From Actinomycetales bacterium (GTDB lineage Bacteria > Actinomycetota > Actinomycetes > Mycobacteriales > Mycobacteriaceae): a stretch of 14,501 nucleotides of DNA. Positions 7,286 through 14,501 of this stretch are shown one piece after another (within the stretch, counting starts at the first letter, position 1; the number at the start of each line of letters is the position of its first letter). The notes under the pieces are model-generated. The model saw only the letters and a list, made by a program, of their open reading frames with translations, was not told the DNA's origin and ran no database searches. The position numbers were made by a program, and so were the translations under genes. The stretch lies in NCBI GenBank assembly GCA_012838715.1, contig DUOR01000283.1, positions 1 through 14,501 of the forward strand. The letters run 5' to 3'.

Positions 7286-9736
7286 ATGGCGACCTTCCTG
7301 TACCGGATCGGACGATCCGCCTACCTGCACCGATGGCGGTTCATCGCCGTATGGGTGCTGCTGATCATCGGCGCCGGCGCCGCAGCCGCGACGCTGACGC
7401 AGCCGATGAGCAACAACTTCACCATCGAGGGCCTCGAATCGGTGGAGACCCAGGAGCGGATCCAGGGGTACTTCCCCGGTGAGGAGGATCAGCTGGAGGC
7501 GCCGACGGGCACGGTGGTCATGCAGGCGCGGGACGGCGCGACGCTGGCCGACCCGGAGGTCGCCGCGGAGGTCGACGCGTTCCTCGCGGACCTGCGCGAA
7601 CTCGACCCGCTGACGGAGACGGAGACGTTGGTCTCCCCCGTGCTCGCCGCGGGCGGCATGCAGCAGCAGATGACGGAGCAGTACGCCGCGCAGGGCATGC
7701 CGCAGGAGCAGATCGACGCGAACATCGCGGCGGTCTCCCCGCTGTCCGACGACGGCGCCACCGGCACCGTGACCGTCACCTTCGATGCCGACGGCGCCAT
7801 GAGCGTGCCGCAGGCCGACAAGGACGCCTTCACCGCCGTCGTCGACGAGCACACCGGCGACGACGCGAACATCGACGTCGCCTACTCCGGCAACGTTTTC
7901 CAGATGAGCGAGCTGTCCTTCGTCGCCGAGCTGCTGGGCATCGCGGTGGCGGCGGTGGTGCTCATCATCACCTTCGGTTCCTTCGTGGCGGCGGGTCTGC
8001 CGCTGCTCACGGGCGTCATCGGCGTCGGGATCGGCATCGCCGGCGTGTACGCGGCGACGTCCTTCACGGACTCCATCACCTCCATGACGCCGACGCTGGC
8101 CGTCATGATCGGCCTGGCCGTCGGCATCGACTACGCCCTGTTCATTCTCTCCCGCTTCCGCAACGAGCTGGTGCTCCACGTCGGCGGCAATGACCTTGAG
8201 CCGAAGGAGCTTGCCGACGAATTGCGCGGCATCCCGTTCAAGGAGCGCGCGCACCTGGCCGGTTTGGCGGTCGGCAAGGCGGGTACCGCGGTGGTGTTCG
8301 CGGGCATGACGGTGATTATCGCGCTGGCGGCGCTGTCGATCATCGGCATCGACTTCCTGACCGCCATGGCGTTCTCGGCGGCCGTGACCGTCGCCATCGC
8401 CGTGCTCGTCGCGGTGACCCTGCTGCCGGCGATTCTCGGTGCGGTGGGCACGAAGGTGTTCGCGGCGCGGGCGCCCATCGTGAAGGCGCCGGACCCCGAG
8501 GACGAGAAGCCGACCATGGGCCTGAAGTGGGTCCGCCTGATCCGCGCGCGCCCGGTCGCGTTCCTGCTGGCCGGCGTCGTGCTGCTGGGCCTGGCCGCCA
8601 TCCCGGCGACCCAGATGCGCCTGGCCATGCCGTCCGACGGCAGCGCCACCCCGGGCAGCCCCAACCGCATCGCCTACGAGATGATCGACGACGCCTTCGG
8701 CCCCGGCCGCAACGCCCCGATGCTCGCGCTCGTCGAGGTCGACGACGCGTCGGCGCCGGCGCCGGGTGCGGCGGACGCGGGTTCGGCGGACGCGAGTGCC
8801 GAGGGTGCGGCCGGCGCGGGAGATCTCGACCCCGCGCAGTTCCCCCTGATCTTCGGCGGCGCCGCCGCGCACATCCAGGACATCGACGGCGTGGTCAACG
8901 CGCAGGTCATCGCGATGTCGGAGGAAGCCCCGGCCGCGCAGATCCTCATCACCCCGGAGGTCGGCGCCACCGATGAACGGGCCGCCGACGTGCTGGACAA
9001 CATCCGCGCCGGCGCCGGCGACTTCGCCGAGGACAACCCCGCGACGTACTCCGTCACGGGCGTCTCCCCCATCTACGAGGACATCTCCGAGCGCCTGTCC
9101 GAGGTGCTCATCCCGTACATCGCCATCATCATGGTGCTGGCGTTCCTGCTGCTCGTGGTCGTGTTCCGTTCGCTGTGGGTGCCGTTCATCGCGGCGCTGG
9201 GCTTCGGCCTGTCCGTCGCGGCGACCCTCGGCCTGACCGTGGCGCTGTGGCAGGAGGGCTGGGGCGGCATCATCTCCGACCCGCAGCCGCTGATCAGCTT
9301 CCTGCCCATCATGTGCATCGGCATCGTCTTCGGCCTCGCCATGGACTACCAGGTCTTCCTGGTCACCCGCATGCGCGAGGGCTGGGCGCACGGCAAGACC
9401 GCCGGCAACGCCACGTCGAACGGCTTCAAGCACGGCGCCCGCGTGGTCACCGCCGCGGCGCTGATCATGATTTCCGTGTTCGCCGCGTTCATGCTGATGG
9501 ACGAGCCGTTCATCAAGGTGATGGGCTTCGCGCTGGCGCTGGCGGTGCTGCTGGACGCCTTCATCGTCCGCATGACCATCATCCCGGCCACGATGTTCCT
9601 CCTCGGCGAACGCGCCTGGAAGATCCCCGGCTGGCTCGACCGCATCCTGCCGAAGGTCGACATCGAGGGCGAGAACCTCGGCCGCGCGGGCGCCACGGCC
9701 GGCACGGTCGCCGATCGGGATTCGTCGGAAAGCTGA
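7286..9736 (+). CDS. MMPL/RND-superfamily membrane transporter
   Basis: An 816-residue inner-membrane protein of the MMPL family, which exports lipids or small hydrophobic compounds using the proton gradient. It shows the duplicated layout: TM1 near 18-38, a large extracytoplasmic domain to about 210, then a bundle including IDYALF with Asp282-Tyr283. The second half repeats this, ending in a bundle with MDYQVF, Asp687-Tyr688. These Asp-Tyr pairs correspond to the proton relay of MmpL3. An Ala/Gly/Asp-rich linker lies near residues 490-515, and there is no long cytoplasmic C-terminal domain as in MmpL3. The start ATG 7286-7288 has GAGGAG nine bases upstream; a TTG at 7175 was rejected because it falls at the predicted transcription start. 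Substrate unknown; likely controlled by the adjacent TetR protein. Confidence 0.92.
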   Translation: MATFLYRIGRSAYLHRWRFIAVWVLLIIGAGAAAATLTQPMSNNFTIEGLESVETQERIQGYFPGEEDQLEAPTGTVVMQARDGATLADPEVAAEVDAFLADLRELDPLTETETLVSPVLAAGGMQQQMTEQYAAQGMPQEQIDANIAAVSPLSDDGATGTVTVTFDADGAMSVPQADKDAFTAVVDEHTGDDANIDVAYSGNVFQMSELSFVAELLGIAVAAVVLIITFGSFVAAGLPLLTGVIGVGIGIAGVYAATSFTDSITSMTPTLAVMIGLAVGIDYALFILSRFRNELVLHVGGNDLEPKELADELRGIPFKERAHLAGLAVGKAGTAVVFAGMTVIIALAALSIIGIDFLTAMAFSAAVTVAIAVLVAVTLLPAILGAVGTKVFAARAPIVKAPDPEDEKPTMGLKWVRLIRARPVAFLLAGVVLLGLAAIPATQMRLAMPSDGSATPGSPNRIAYEMIDDAFGPGRNAPMLALVEVDDASAPAPGAADAGSADASAEGAAGAGDLDPAQFPLIFGGAAAHIQDIDGVVNAQVIAMSEEAPAAQILITPEVGATDERAADVLDNIRAGAGDFAEDNPATYSVTGVSPIYEDISERLSEVLIPYIAIIMVLAFLLLVVVFRSLWVPFIAALGFGLSVAATLGLTVALWQEGWGGIISDPQPLISFLPIMCIGIVFGLAMDYQVFLVTRMREGWAHGKTAGNATSNGFKHGARVVTAAALIMISVFAAFMLMDEPFIKVMGFALALAVLLDAFIVRMTIIPATMFLLGERAWKIPGWLDRILPKVDIEGENLGRAGATAGTVADRDSSES

Positions 9737-9759
9737 CCTGACCAGGTAAACAAGGTGAA

Positions 9760-9781
9760 CCCGCGTCGTTTTCGGCGCGGG
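9760..9781 (+). terminator. Rho-independent terminator after the transporter gene
   Basis: CCCGCGTCG (9760-9768), loop TTTT, then CGGCGCGGG (9773-9781) form a nine-pair stem with one T-G wobble, 23 bases past the stop codon. The following ATTCGCCGTTTTCT is only a weak T-tract, so efficiency may be partial. It separates the transporter from tetR. Confidence 0.6.
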
Positions 9782-9845
9782 ATTCGCCGTTTTCTGGAGC
9801 CGTGACGCACAATAGGTCGGACTTTTCATGTCGGGAGGGAACGTA

Positions 9846-10436
9846 ATGACGGGTTTGCGGGCGCAGAAGAAGCGCCGCACCAAACAGGATCTGGCCACGG
9901 CGGCCGTCGATCTGTTGCTGTCCGAGGGGAGGGACGGCGCCACCGTCGCGTCCATCGCGGCGCGCGCGGGCGTGTCCACGCGCACGTTCCACAACTACTT
10001 CGCCGCGCGCGAGGACGCGTTCCTGCACTTCGTGGAGGAAATCGTCGCCGAATGGATCCGCGAGGTCGAGTCCGCGCCGGCCGACGAGACGCCGTTCGAG
10101 ACGCTCCACCGCACCATCCGCGACCTGTGCAACCGGCCGGGCGGCGATTCCACGGCCGTCGCGAACCTGATGACCATCACCGAGCACGCGCTCGCCGGGA
10201 TGGGCATGGAGGGGCGGGCGCGCGTGGTCGGCATGTTCGCCGGGGTCGTCGACATCATCGTCGCGCGTTCCGACGGGGAGCTCTCCCGCTTCCGGGCCGC
10301 CACCCTGGTCCACGTCGCCCTGACGCTCGCCGGCCACGTCCTCGACGTCGCCGCACAGCCGGGCCTCGCCGAGGGCCGCGACGTGAACTCGCTTCTCGAC
10401 GACGCCTTCGACTACGTCGGCAAGGGTCTGGCGTAG
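9846..10436 (+). CDS. TetR-family transcriptional regulator
   Basis: A 196-residue one-component regulator, usual TetR length. The basic N-terminus (AQKKRRTKQDLATAAVDLLL) leads into a helix-turn-helix at about 33-53, TVASIAARAGVSTRTFHNYF, followed by the all-helical ligand-binding and dimerisation domain, whose ligand cannot be inferred. Start: the ATG at 9846-9848 has the SD GGGAGGGA ending five bases upstream, so it is preferred to the ATG at 9828, which precedes that SD. The gene lies 109 bases behind the MMPL transporter, on the same strand and after a hairpin. It probably represses that transporter through the dyad at 7148-7166. It is convergent with aspA. Confidence 0.92.
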   Translation: MTGLRAQKKRRTKQDLATAAVDLLLSEGRDGATVASIAARAGVSTRTFHNYFAAREDAFLHFVEEIVAEWIREVESAPADETPFETLHRTIRDLCNRPGGDSTAVANLMTITEHALAGMGMEGRARVVGMFAGVVDIIVARSDGELSRFRAATLVHVALTLAGHVLDVAAQPGLAEGRDVNSLLDDAFDYVGKGLA

Positions 10437-10440
10437 GCGG

Positions 10441-10524
10441 TAACCGGGGCCGGCTACCGGGGTCCGTTTGGCGGGATCCGGTTAGCGGGGTCCGGCTAGC
10501 GGGGCCGGGCTGCCGGGGTCCGGT
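10441..10524. repeat. 14-bp minisatellite between tetR and aspA
   Basis: Six contiguous 14-base units with consensus TAGCGGGGTCCGGC run from four bases after the tetR stop into the first base of the aspA stop codon. Units start at 10441, 10455, 10469, 10483, 10497 and 10511; the first is the most diverged. They occupy the whole gap between two convergent genes. Many units contain CCGGGGTCCGG or GGATCC, so local hairpins are possible and the array may stand in for a bidirectional terminator, but no T-tracts are present. Confidence 0.85.
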
Positions 10525-12152
10525 TACTTGGCCTCGGTGGCGTCGGTGGCCTCGTCGACCGATCCGTCGTCGCCGCCGGCGCCGGGCTCCCCGGACTGGG
10601 CGGCGGTGCCCGCGTCGGCGGAATCGTCCTCGTCACCGGAGTGATCGGCCGCCCCTTCGGCGCCCACTCCCCGCTTGCCGTCGCCCGGCTCCAGGCCGAG
10701 CTCCTCCAGGCGGGACTCCCCCGACACGTAGCGCTTGCCGCGGTACTCGGGGTGCATCAGGTTGTCGACGCTGAGGATGCGGTCCAAGTCCGCCTCCTCG
10801 ATGAGGCCCTTCTCCAGGACAAGGTCGCGCACCGAGCGGCCGGTCGCCGCGGCCTCGCGCCCGACGACGTCGCCGTTGTGGTGGCCGATGACCGGGTTCA
10901 GGTACGTGACGATGCCGATGGAGTTGTCCACGTAAGCGCGGCACACGTCCTTGTTCGCCGTGATGCCCGTGATGCAGGTGTCGCGCAGGGTCATCGACGC
11001 GCGGCGCAGCAGGCTGATGGACTCGAACAGGCACTGCGCGATCACCGGCTCCATCACGTTGAGCTGCAGCTGCCCGGCCTCGGCGGCCATGGACAGCGTC
11101 ACGTCGTTGCCGAACACCTTGAAGCACACCTGGTTGACCACCTCTGGGATGACCGGGTTGACCTTGGCGGGCATGATCGACGAGCCGGCCTGCCGCTCCG
11201 GCAGGTTGATTTCGTTGAAGCCGGCGCGCGGGCCGGACGACAGCAGGCGGAGGTCGTTGCAGATCTTCGACAGCTTCATCGCCGTGCGCTTCAGGGCGGA
11301 GTGGACGTTGACGTAACCGCCGGTGTCCGACGTCGCCTCGATGAGGTCCTTCGCCGACGAAATGTCGAGCCCCGTCACCTCGCGCAGCGCCTGCACGACC
11401 GCCTGGCGGTACCCGCTCGGCGCGTTCACGCCGGTGCCGATGGCCGTTGCGCCGAGGTTCACCTCCAGGAGCAGGTCACCGGCGTCGGCAAGCACGGCGT
11501 GCTCCTCGGCGAGGTTGTTGGCGAAGGCGTGGAAGGCCTGCCCCAGGGTCATGGGCACGGCGTCCTGCAGCTGCGTGCGGCCCATGGTGATGATGTCGTT
11601 GAACTCGTCGCCCTTCTCGTGCAGGGCGTGGCCCAGCTCGTCGAGCTCGACCAGCAGCGCGGCCAGCGCGATGTGCACCGCGATGCGGAAACCGGTGGGG
11701 TACGCGTCGTTGGTGGACTGGCACTGGTTGACGTCGTCGTTGGGGTTGACCACGTCGTAGCGCCCGCGCGGGAAACCGAGGTACTCCAACGCCAGGTTGG
11801 CCACGACCTCGTTGGTGTTCATGTTCACGCTCGTGCCGGCGCCGCCCTGGAACAGGTCGATGGGGAACTGATCCATGCAGCGGTGGTTGACCAGCACCTG
11901 GTCGCAGCCCCAGATGATGGCGTCGGCGACGTCGGTGGGGATGGTGTGGATGCGGCGGTTGGCCATCGCGGCGGCCTTCTTCACCATCACCATGCCGCGG
12001 ATGAACTCGGGCACGTCGTTGATGGTGGTGCCGGAAATGGGGAAGTTCTCCATCGCGCGGACGGTGTGCACACCGTAGTACGCGTCGGCGGGCACCTCCC
12101 GTTCGCCGAGGAGGTCGGTTTCGGTACGGGTTTCACGCGAGGCGGTGGTCAT
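10524..12152 (-). CDS. aspA: Aspartate ammonia-lyase (aspartase)
   Basis: Aspartase reversibly converts L-aspartate to fumarate and ammonia in the cytoplasm, as a homotetramer of the fumarase/aspartase superfamily. The 542-residue protein has [18 protein letters not shown] (106-123), the substrate-binding [12 protein letters not shown] (145-156), [13 protein letters not shown] (189-201), and the signature loop [19 protein letters not shown] (323-341) with likely catalytic Ser324. The aspartase-type NMNTNE favours aspartase over fumarase. Residues about 489-542 form an acidic, Gly/Asp/Ala-rich tail not needed for the fold; E. coli aspartase has 478 residues. The start ATG 12150-12152 leads to the conserved [20 protein letters not shown]. 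It lies 76 bases after hisG, probably with its own promoter as well as readthrough. Confidence 0.94.
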   Translation of the reverse strand: MTTASRETRTETDLLGEREVPADAYYGVHTVRAMENFPISGTTINDVPEFIRGMVMVKKAAAMANRRIHTIPTDVADAIIWGCDQVLVNHRCMDQFPIDLFQGGAGTSVNMNTNEVVANLALEYLGFPRGRYDVVNPNDDVNQCQSTNDAYPTGFRIAVHIALAALLVELDELGHALHEKGDEFNDIITMGRTQLQDAVPMTLGQAFHAFANNLAEEHAVLADAGDLLLEVNLGATAIGTGVNAPSGYRQAVVQALREVTGLDISSAKDLIEATSDTGGYVNVHSALKRTAMKLSKICNDLRLLSSGPRAGFNEINLPERQAGSSIMPAKVNPVIPEVVNQVCFKVFGNDVTLSMAAEAGQLQLNVMEPVIAQCLFESISLLRRASMTLRDTCITGITANKDVCRAYVDNSIGIVTYLNPVIGHHNGDVVGREAAATGRSVRDLVLEKGLIEEADLDRILSVDNLMHPEYRGKRYVSGESRLEELGLEPGDGKRGVGAEGAADHSGDEDDSADAGTAAQSGEPGAGGDDGSVDEATDATEAK

Positions 12153-12170
12153 GACACCAATCGTACGGAA

Positions 12171-12176
12171 ATCTTA
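12171..12176 (-). promoter_or_regulatory. Possible -10 box (TAAGAT) of aspA
   Basis: TAAGAT on the minus strand lies 18 bases before the aspA start, in a short AT-richer patch within the 76-base hisG-aspA gap. It would give a leader of about a dozen bases. No good -35 is seen. A small GGCGG-TTG-CCGCC hairpin (12205-12217) lies upstream and might weakly attenuate hisG readthrough. Confidence 0.4.
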
Positions 12177-12228
12177 CGGTTCCGCCCCGAACGTCCCCGG
12201 TCAGGGCGGTTGCCGCCGTTAACCGGCC

Positions 12229-13074
12229 TTAGATGCGCGCGATGCGGATGTCGGAGGCGAGGATGGCCTCCGCGCCGAGCATGGCCAGGCGGTCCATGAT
12301 GGGGTTGGCGGTCTTCCGCGGGACCATGGCGCGGACGGCGACCCAGTCCTCGTGCGCCAGCGGAGACACCGTGGGGCCCGACAGGCCCGGGGTGATCTTG
12401 GAGGCTTCCTCGAGGTTGGCGCGCTCGATGTTGTAGTCGAGCATCATGTAGTTCTTCGCGTGCAGGATGCCGGTGAGGCGGCGGAGGAACACGCGCTGCG
12501 CCGAGGTGATGTCGTGGCCTTCGCGGGCGACAACGACGGCCTCGGAGTCGCAGAGGGACTCGCCGAAGGGCGCCAGACCCTGCTTGCGCAGAGTGCGGCC
12601 GGTGGAGACGACGTCGGCGATGACGTCCGCGACGCCCAGGCGGATGGAGATTTCCACCGCGCCGTCGAGGCGGAGCACGTCGGCGGTGATGCCGCGGGCC
12701 TTCAGGTCCTCGCGCACCAGGTTCGGGTACGACGTGGCCACGGTCTTGCCCTCGAGGGCCTCCACGGTCCAGTCCTCGTTGGCCGGCGCGGCGTAACGGA
12801 ACGTCGACGCGCCGAAGCCCAGGGTGAGGACCTCATCGACCGGGGCCATCGAGTCGGCGGCGAGGTCGCGTCCCGTGATGCCCAGCTCCAGGTGGCCGTT
12901 GCCCACGTACACCGGGATGTCCTTCGGGCGCAGGAAGTAGAACTCGATGTTGTTGACCGGGTCGGCGATGGTCAGGCTCTTTGAGTCCCCGCGGCCGGGG
13001 TAGCCGGCCTCCTTCAGGATGTCGAGGGCGGCTTCGGACAGGGAGCCCTTGTTGGGCACTGCGACGCGCAGCAT
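12229..13074 (-). CDS. hisG: ATP phosphoribosyltransferase (long form) HisG
   Basis: HisG catalyses the first step of histidine synthesis, joining ATP and PRPP to give phosphoribosyl-ATP, and is feedback-inhibited by histidine. At 281 residues it is the long, self-sufficient form. The N-terminus [20 protein letters not shown] is typical. The PRPP-binding region is [20 protein letters not shown] (138-157) followed by STGRTLR. Residues from about 210 form the C-terminal ACT-like regulatory domain ([29 protein letters not shown]) that binds histidine. The ATG at 13072-13074 has a perfect AGGAGG 11 bases upstream. It follows hisE by 91 bases on the same strand; the remaining histidine genes are elsewhere. 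Confidence 0.96.
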   Translation of the reverse strand: MLRVAVPNKGSLSEAALDILKEAGYPGRGDSKSLTIADPVNNIEFYFLRPKDIPVYVGNGHLELGITGRDLAADSMAPVDEVLTLGFGASTFRYAAPANEDWTVEALEGKTVATSYPNLVREDLKARGITADVLRLDGAVEISIRLGVADVIADVVSTGRTLRKQGLAPFGESLCDSEAVVVAREGHDITSAQRVFLRRLTGILHAKNYMMLDYNIERANLEEASKITPGLSGPTVSPLAHEDWVAVRAMVPRKTANPIMDRLAMLGAEAILASDIRIARI

Positions 13075-13165
13075 GGTCGTGGAATCCTCCTGGTTGCGGC
13101 TGGCGGGGCGTGGGCCCGGCGGGCGGCGGGTGCGTGCCGGTGTCGGCGGCGCCCCCGGTGCCGGA

Positions 13166-13438
13166 TTAAAGGTACTTGTAGATGTCTTCCGGGGTCAGGC
13201 CACGCCCGACCATGACGACCTGGAGCCAGTAGATGAGCTGCGAAATCTCCTCCGCCAGCTCCTCGTCGGACTCGTACTCGGCGGCGAGCCACACTTCACC
13301 GGCTTCTTCCTGGATCTTCTTGCCCTGGAAGTGCACGCCCGCGTCGAGCGCCTTGACGGTGCCCGAGCCCTCGGGGCGCTTCTCCGCCTTGTCCTTCAGC
13401 TCCGCGTAGAGGTCATCAAAGTTCTTCACCCGGCCCAT
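13166..13438 (-). CDS. hisE: Phosphoribosyl-ATP pyrophosphatase HisE
   Basis: HisE hydrolyses phosphoribosyl-ATP to phosphoribosyl-AMP and pyrophosphate, the second histidine step, immediately after HisG. The 90-residue all-helical protein of the MazG-like superfamily shows [39 protein letters not shown] with the Glu cluster that binds Mg2+, and a second acidic helix [18 protein letters not shown], ending [11 protein letters not shown]. Two adjacent ATG codons (13439-13441 and 13436-13438) are possible; I give the second, but the first adds only one Met. The upstream ribosome-binding site is weak. It is a stand-alone gene, not fused to hisI, as usual in Actinobacteria, and lies directly upstream of hisG. 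Confidence 0.95.
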   Translation of the reverse strand: MGRVKNFDDLYAELKDKAEKRPEGSGTVKALDAGVHFQGKKIQEEAGEVWLAAEYESDEELAEEISQLIYWLQVVMVGRGLTPEDIYKYL

Positions 13439-13497
13439 CATTCCACGAGGGCCCCGGGACGGCGACGGCGGGCCGGGGGTGATTCGCTGTGGCAGTG

Positions 13498-13512
13498 GGC
13501 AAGTCGCTTGCC
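13498..13512. repeat. Short perfect hairpin upstream of hisE
   Basis: GGCAAG, TCG, CTTGCC form a six-pair stem with a three-base loop in the 157-base gap between the phosphatase gene and hisE. The right arm lies in a copy of CTTGCCGACG, the complement of the recurring word CGTCGGCAAG. There is no T-tract. No convincing hisE promoter could be picked out in this gap. Confidence 0.5.
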
Positions 13513-13598
13513 GACGGGTGCTCGTTCGGCGTGGCGGGTGGGGTGCTTCCCTGGGGATGCGTGGCACTTCCCTGCCCGCGTGCCCGTAGGAGCGGCGG

Positions 13599-14300
13599 TC
13601 AGGCGTGGGCGTTGGGGTCGAGGGACTCCCAGGTGGCGCGGAGGTCGTCGAGGGACCAGGCGCCCAGGTCACCGTCGAGGAAGCGGGCCGGCGGTGCGTA
13701 CTTGGCCACGTCGGCGGCGGGCGGGGCGGCCTGCGGCATGGGCGCCCACAGGACGCGGCAGCCGGCGTTGATTGCGGAGCGGACTCCGGTGACGGAGTCC
13801 TCCATGGCCAGGCACTCTTCGGGGGCGACGCCGGCGATTTCGGCGCCACGCAGGTACGGGTCGGCGGCCGGTTTGCCGTTGGGCACCTCGTCACCGCAGA
13901 CGGTGGCGGTGAACTTCTCGCGGCCCATCGCGTCGATGCAGTAGTCGGCCACACGGCGGCGCGTGTTGGTGACCAGGATGATCGGCAGCTCCGCGGCGTG
14001 GATCTCCGACAGCAGGCGCTTGACGCCCGGCCGCCAGGACACGCCCTGCTCTGCGATGAGCTGGGCCACGCGGGTTTCCATGAACTCGGATTCGCGGGCG
14101 ACGAGTTCCTCGGTGACCTCCACGCCGGCGAAGTCCGCGCAAATGGTGATGGTGTCGCGCAGCGTGTTGCCGATGCACTTCGTGCGGATCTCCGGCGTCA
14201 CCCGCCGGCCAATCCGCTCCGACACGTCATACGTCGCCACCTCCCAGAGGTGCTCCGTATCGATCAGGCTGCCGTCCATGTCCCACAGAATCGCTCGCAC
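13599..14300 (-). CDS. HAD-superfamily hydrolase (phosphatase/beta-phosphoglucomutase-like)
   Basis: A 233-residue HAD subfamily IA enzyme. Motif I is DMDGSLID (Asp7 nucleophile, Asp9 acid/base), with Ser where Thr is common. Motif II is Thr111 in ILVTNTRRR, motif III Lys143 in [10 protein letters not shown], and motif IV Glu167-Asp168 in [14 protein letters not shown]. An alpha-helical cap lies between motifs I and II (about 15-90). All catalytic residues are present; substrate unknown. The GTG at 14298-14300 is chosen because [10 protein letters not shown] is the normal start; a longer reading to 14465 has no conserved sequence. It has a leaderless-type -10 upstream. It precedes hisE-hisG on the same strand, and a role in histidinol-phosphate dephosphorylation is possible but unsupported. 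Confidence 0.87.
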   Translation of the reverse strand: MRAILWDMDGSLIDTEHLWEVATYDVSERIGRRVTPEIRTKCIGNTLRDTITICADFAGVEVTEELVARESEFMETRVAQLIAEQGVSWRPGVKRLLSEIHAAELPIILVTNTRRRVADYCIDAMGREKFTATVCGDEVPNGKPAADPYLRGAEIAGVAPEECLAMEDSVTGVRSAINAGCRVLWAPMPQAAPPAADVAKYAPPARFLDGDLGAWSLDDLRATWESLDPNAHA

Positions 14301-14308
14301 GTTTGGCC

Positions 14309-14314
14309 AGCCTA
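14309..14314 (-). promoter_or_regulatory. Putative near-leaderless promoter (-10 TAGGCT) of the phosphatase gene
   Basis: On the minus strand TAGGCT is followed by eight bases (GGCCAAAC) and the GTG start. It shares CTGGCCA with the recB-like promoter (TAACCTGGCCAGT), and no Shine-Dalgarno is close enough to serve. Inference from pattern. Confidence 0.45.
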
Positions 14315-14413
14315 GCCGGGGTTCACTCCCCCTGCCGGGCGGGTCGGATGGCGGGGGCGGTCCAGCTAAGGTCGAGCCATTCGGCGCCGGACGGTGCGGG
14401 TGAACGCCGGGCG

Positions 14414-14463
14414 ACGGGCGTCGGCAAGCTTGGAACGGTTCCGGGCCACGGGCGTCGGCAAGC
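14414..14463. repeat. Pair of 16-base direct repeats ACGGGCGTCGGCAAGC
   Basis: Exact copies at 14414-14429 and 14448-14463, 34 bases apart, in the non-coding DNA upstream of the phosphatase gene. Both contain the word CGTCGGCAAGC that recurs through the window. No gene could be supported in 14301-14501; a neighbouring gene is expected beyond the right edge. Confidence 0.8.
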
Positions 14464-14501
14464 AAGTTCGTGGGCGTGGCACAGGGCCCGGCGGATGTGA
14501 C

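Noticed and set aside
14301..14465. N-terminal extension of the phosphatase to an ATG at 14463-14465
   Set aside because: The added 55 residues are Pro/Gly-rich with no conservation expected, whereas GTG at 14300 gives the standard HAD start just before DMDGS.

Overview
The window reads as chromosome from a high-GC Corynebacterium or a close relative. Three things suggest this: base composition that looks close to 70% G+C by eye, a pupylation locus with no 20S proteasome genes, and a gene order (pafA, pup, dop, arc, trmI, recB-like, then aspA, hisG, hisE, HAD phosphatase) that matches, from memory, the C. glutamicum region around these genes. The assignment rests on recognised protein families and synteny; no database search was possible.

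Positions 1-4525 (minus strand) hold the Pup system, transcribed right to left: the ATPase ARC/Mpa, the depupylase Dop, Pup itself and the ligase PafA, which is cut by the left edge. No prcA/prcB lies between pup and pafA. Pup already ends in Gly-Gly-Glu, and ARC lacks the C-terminal proteasome-docking motif, so here Pup probably directs unfolding or reversible tagging rather than 20S proteolysis.

Positions 4650-6653 hold a divergent pair, trmI (tRNA m1A58 methyltransferase, minus) and a RecB/Cas4-like PD-(D/E)XK nuclease with four cysteines placed to hold an Fe-S cluster (plus). Then comes a gene-free stretch of about 630 bases. It carries a triple repeat, a four-module alternating inverted-repeat array, a 14-bp perfect hairpin, and finally a good promoter with a dyad operator in its spacer. 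That promoter faces an MMPL/RND-type membrane transporter (7286-9736), followed by a hairpin terminator and a TetR-family regulator (9846-10436).

The right part (10524-14300, minus strand) is metabolic: aspartase with an unusual acidic C-terminal tail, the histidine genes hisG and hisE, and a HAD-family phosphatase. A 14-bp minisatellite fills the gap between the convergent tetR and aspA genes.

Three genes (arc, the recB-like gene and the phosphatase) have a TANNNT -10 box only 7-8 bases before the start codon, the pattern of leaderless transcripts. The word CGTCGGCAAG occurs 11 times in the window, four of them in non-coding DNA. The genes are mostly well-known families. The least explained material is the non-coding repeat structure at 6654-7060, the recurring 10-mer, and the low-complexity insertions in the nuclease, Dop, ARC and aspartase.
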